NCBI GenBank assembly: GCA_947470205.1
Contig: CANISK010000001.1
Span: forward strand, 1-30,859
DNA from: Neisseriaceae bacterium
Lineage (GTDB): Bacteria > Pseudomonadota > Gammaproteobacteria > Burkholderiales > UBA11063
Reading direction: 5' to 3'
Length of the DNA stretch: 30,859 bases
Position 1 is the stretch's first letter. The number at the start of each line of letters is the position of its first letter. Under the pieces are notes generated by a model. It made no database searches. It was not told where the DNA came from and saw only the letters and a program-made list of their open reading frames with translations. The position numbers were made by a program, and so were the translations under genes. Shown here in pieces: positions 28,470 through 30,859 of the stretch.

Positions 28470-28964
28470 TTACGCCACTTGTTCTTTTTGTTTTTTAATT
28501 GCATCAATACAGCGCACAAATTGTGCGGGAATTTGTTGCATAACACCCAATAGCATGGCAAGTAATTCATCTCTACTAGGAATGGATGCTAATTTTTGAA
28601 TTGCATTTACATCTAATTCTTTTTCGTTATACATACCTGCGATAATTTTCACGGCTTCAGCCCCTTTGGCGAAGTCATGGATAATTTTTGCAGCTGCAAT
28701 TGGATCACTAGATGCGCTATAAATTAACTGACCGACCATTTTGTCAGCAAGTGGTGCAAATTTTGTATTTGCAACAGCTTTACGCACTAGGGTATTTTTA
28801 ATTACCTTTAAGTAAACGTTTGCTGCGCGTGCTTGTTTTCTAATTGCAGTCATCTTATCTACAGTAACTCCATCATATCTTGCGATAACGATAGTCTGAG
28901 AAGATTCCAACACAGAAGAAACAGCATTTATAACAGCCTGTTTACTCTCTTTATTTAAACCCAA
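28470..28964 (-). CDS. rplJ: 50S ribosomal protein uL10
   Basis: 164 aa, as expected (E. coli 165). It anchors L7/L12 dimers on the 50S stalk base and, in E. coli, represses its own operon. GVTVDKMTAIRKQAR, YLKVIKNTLVRKAV and the helical C-terminal tail that binds bL12 are visible. The start is TTG at 28962-28964, with a perfect AGGAGG seven bases upstream. The resulting MGLNKESKQA aligns with the E. coli MALN start, and no ATG is suitably placed. The rare start codon behind a perfect ribosome site may set the expression level. Confidence 0.95.
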   Translation of the reverse strand: MGLNKESKQAVINAVSSVLESSQTIVIARYDGVTVDKMTAIRKQARAANVYLKVIKNTLVRKAVANTKFAPLADKMVGQLIYSASSDPIAAAKIIHDFAKGAEAVKIIAGMYNEKELDVNAIQKLASIPSRDELLAMLLGVMQQIPAQFVRCIDAIKKQKEQVA

Positions 28965-29006
28965 AGTTTATCCTCCTATATGTTCACGACAATAGCGGTT
29001 AAAAAC

Positions 29007-29070
29007 TATACTCTTTATCTTTGAACTTTATGCTGCGTTGAAGTTTAAAATTCAAATACTTCGAGTATAT
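29007..29070 (-). repeat. Intergenic repeat, short form, in the rplA-rplJ gap
   Basis: On the minus strand it runs ATATACTCGAAGTATTTGAA ... GATAAAGAGTATA, with perfect 7-bp inverted ends TATACTC/GAGTATA. About 24 of its first 29 bases match the long form at 27916-28042, and the tails also match (CAACG ... AAGA..AA.AGTATA). Its outer end overlaps a separate 8-bp hairpin, gagtatat-tca-atatactc (29063-29081). It lies between the L10 leader and the rplJ ribosome site. Confidence 0.6.
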
Positions 29071-29114
29071 TCAATATACTCATTCATTTATGATTAATGA
29101 TATAAATGTTTATT

Positions 29115-29190
29115 CTTAAACCAACTATCTACGTAGGATTTTATCTTTTAAAACAAAACGCTTCCTACGGTCTTTGATAATACGAATATA
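29115..29190 (-). promoter_or_regulatory. Ribosomal protein L10 leader (autoregulatory mRNA structure)
   Basis: On the minus strand CCGTAGGA and TCCTACGTAGAT form a stem with 7 perfect pairs (29163-29169 with 29132-29138). This is the CGTAGG/CCTACG pairing known from L10 leaders of the rplJL operon in proteobacteria. It lies in the 307-base rplA-rplJ gap, 170 bases before rplJ. By analogy it binds the L10(L12)4 complex to repress translation. The rest of the gap holds the short repeat and nothing else I can name. Confidence 0.65.
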
Positions 29191-29281
29191 GCACCTGTAT
29201 AATTTGGTATATATTCGCCCCTATTGTTGCTATACGTACTTAATTAACTTAAAAGCTCTACTAAGTATGATATAGCAACTA

Positions 29282-29974
29282 TTATCTTGCTATCGTGGAT
29301 TGATCAATTTTTACACCAATACCCATTGTGCTAGATAGATTAATACGTTTTACATATTGACCTTTACTACCAGAAGGTTTGGCTTTAATTAATGCATCCA
29401 GCAATGCAGATATATTTTGTGATAATTGTTCTGTTGTAAATGATGATCGCCCTACTGTTGCGTGTATAATACCGTTTTTATCCGTACGGTATTGAATTTG
29501 TCCTGCTTTTGCGTTTTTAACTGCAGTTGCAACATCAGCTGTCACTGTACCAACTTTTGGATTTGGCATTAACCCACGTGGACCTAAAATTTGTCCAAGA
29601 GTACCCACAATACGCATTGTATCTGGGGTTGCGATTGCTAGATCAAAATTTATATTACCTTTTTTTACTTCGTCTGCTAGGTCTTCCAAGCCCACGATAT
29701 CTGCGCCAGCATTTTTTGCAGCCTCTGCCGCTGCACCTTGAGCAAAAACCGCTACTTTTATTGTTTTACCTGTGCCGTTTGGTAACACCAACGCGCCTCT
29801 GATCATTTGATCTGATTTACGTGGATCTATACCTAAATTTACTGATAAATCTATCGATTCATCAAATTTGGCAGTAGCATATTTTTTGATTAACTCAACA
29901 GCCTCAGTTAGTGGATATAGAGTTTGTTTATTGATATCAACTGATAGCTTTTGTTTTTTGGTGAGTTTAGTCAT
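29282..29974 (-). CDS. rplA: 50S ribosomal protein uL1
   Basis: 230 aa (E. coli 234). It forms the L1 stalk that moves deacylated tRNA out of the E site, and in E. coli it represses the rplK-rplA mRNA. Characteristic segments are [35 protein letters not shown], the signature [19 protein letters not shown] and [12 protein letters not shown] near the C-terminus. Its ATG overlaps the rplK stop by one base (TAATG), so the two are translationally coupled. Confidence 0.97.
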   Translation of the reverse strand: MTKLTKKQKLSVDINKQTLYPLTEAVELIKKYATAKFDESIDLSVNLGIDPRKSDQMIRGALVLPNGTGKTIKVAVFAQGAAAEAAKNAGADIVGLEDLADEVKKGNINFDLAIATPDTMRIVGTLGQILGPRGLMPNPKVGTVTADVATAVKNAKAGQIQYRTDKNGIIHATVGRSSFTTEQLSQNISALLDALIKAKPSGSKGQYVKRINLSSTMGIGVKIDQSTIAR

Positions 29975-30408
29975 TATTTCACCCCTTCCACATCAATACC
30001 CATACTACGCGCAGAACCTGCAATAATACGGACCGCTGCATCCATATCTGCTGCTGTTAAGTCTGGTTCTTTGATTTTAGCAACTTCTTCAAGTTGTGCA
30101 CGAGTAAGTTTTGCTACTTTATCTGTATGTGGCTTTGGACTACCTTTGGTAATTTTTGCAATTTTTTTAAGCAATGCAGTTGCAGGTGGTGTTTTGGTAA
30201 TGAATGTAAAACTTTTGTCTGCATATGCGGTAATGATAACAGGGATCTTCATACCTGGTTCCATGCCCTGAGTTTTTGCATTAAATGCTTTACAGAATTC
30301 CATAATATTAAGACCACGTTGCCCTAGAGCTGGTCCAATTGGAGGTGATGGATTGGCTTTTCCTGCAGGAATTTGCAGTTTAATAAAGCCTATAATTTTT
30401 TTTGCCAT
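29974..30408 (-). CDS. rplK: 50S ribosomal protein uL11
   Basis: 144 aa (E. coli 142). With 23S rRNA it forms the GTPase-associated centre and is needed for RelA activation. The N-terminal domain contains [20 protein letters not shown] and the C-terminal domain [20 protein letters not shown] followed by ARSMG. The ATG is at 30406-30408; only a distant AAGG lies upstream, so the ribosome site is weak. It is the first gene of the operon in this window. No nusG precedes it within the 451 bases available. Confidence 0.97.
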   Translation of the reverse strand: MAKKIIGFIKLQIPAGKANPSPPIGPALGQRGLNIMEFCKAFNAKTQGMEPGMKIPVIITAYADKSFTFITKTPPATALLKKIAKITKGSPKPHTDKVAKLTRAQLEEVAKIKEPDLTAADMDAAVRIIAGSARSMGIDVEGVK

Positions 30409-30859
30409 GTTTTGACTTATGCCTTAAAAATGGGTAAATATCGTGTTTTATGTATTATTGCAATAGTTTTCTATTGTCAATGCACACTCCCCTACCTCAA
30501 AAAATAAAAAATTTTTGAGCACTAAATTGTAGCACATAATTTATGATGATATGCATATTTTTATATAAAATTTGCAATGCGCATAATTTACAATTTGCGA
30601 ATGACACAAATTTGTCACTATTTTCTCTAAAAATAATATGATAGACTACTACTTGCTTTTGCGAAAATGTTTTACCAATTGATCAAAAAATCACTGATTT
30701 AACCATATTAAGCTGTTCATTACCCACAAGTATTAAATAAATTGATACACAAGGATTTAAAAGCAGTTTAAATGTTAAAGATAATTCAAAAATAACTTAA
30801 AATTTATAAAATATTGATTGTTTTAATGACAAAATATTGTAAATTCACTTTCAATATAA
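30409..30859. other. 451-base non-coding stretch upstream of rplK
   Basis: No protein or tRNA gene is visible. It holds the rplK promoter, an 8-bp AT-rich hairpin (ctcaaaaa ... tttttgag, near 30497-30520) and, at 30601-30615, an exact copy of the operator-like site found at 9511-9525. A TTGTCA (30612-30617) and TATGAT (30637-30642) on the plus strand, 19 bases apart, could be a promoter for a gene beyond the window. The last 200 bases are AT-rich without recognisable features. Confidence 0.6.
30452..30480 (-). promoter_or_regulatory. Probable promoter of the rplK operon
   Basis: On the minus strand a perfect TTGACA (30475-30480) is followed after 17 bases by TAATAC (30452-30457), 43 bases upstream of the rplK start. 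The spacer holds a small inverted repeat, caatag-tttt-ctattg. The -10 match is weak, but the -35 is consensus and the position fits. Confidence 0.5.

Overview
The window is AT-rich (roughly two-thirds A+T by eye). It carries a normal bacterial core plus several large proteins I cannot assign. Orn, an Escherichia-like FadH, a class Ia NrdB and close matches to E. coli motifs in RpoB and RpoC point to a gammaproteobacterium. The low G+C, inactivated genes, small palindromic elements and big Asn/Gln/Lys-rich orphan proteins suggest a host-associated lineage, for example near Legionellales or another intracellular gammaproteobacterial group. That placement is inference.

Left part (1-10,900): the 3' end of an unidentified gene, an orphan 622-aa protein, a 157-bp MITE-like element with perfect 15-bp terminal repeats, recQ (minus), an orphan 805-aa protein (plus), fadH (minus), and a higBA toxin-antitoxin locus (minus) whose toxin gene has one in-frame TGA. 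An orphan 416-aa protein (plus) follows. The 805-aa and 416-aa genes share a promoter architecture: the same palindromic site three bases upstream of the -35 box, and the same 18-base spacer.

Middle (10,900-19,330): a compact minus-strand cluster, tRNA(CAT)-orn-ftsY-nrdB-dinG, ends at a strong hairpin shared with the convergent 416-aa gene. Next come a small plus-strand lipoprotein made of two Cys-containing repeat units, a possible group II intron remnant, a 678-aa coiled-coil protein (minus), and a gene-poor stretch with two more copies of the palindromic element and a truncated relative of the lipoprotein gene.

Right part (19,330-30,859): the ribosomal protein/RNA polymerase operon on the minus strand, rplK-rplA-rplJ-rplL-rpoB-rpoC. 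It has a recognisable L10-leader stem and a near-consensus promoter before rplK. A second small repeat family sits in both large gaps of the operon, rplA-rplJ and rplL-rpoB. No nusG/secE is seen in the 451 bases upstream of rplK, and rpsL does not follow rpoC, so the usual flanks of this operon are broken here.

I see no prophage, CRISPR array or recognisable multi-gene defence system. The most unusual content is the set of orphan proteins with co-ordinated promoters and the dispersed repeat families.
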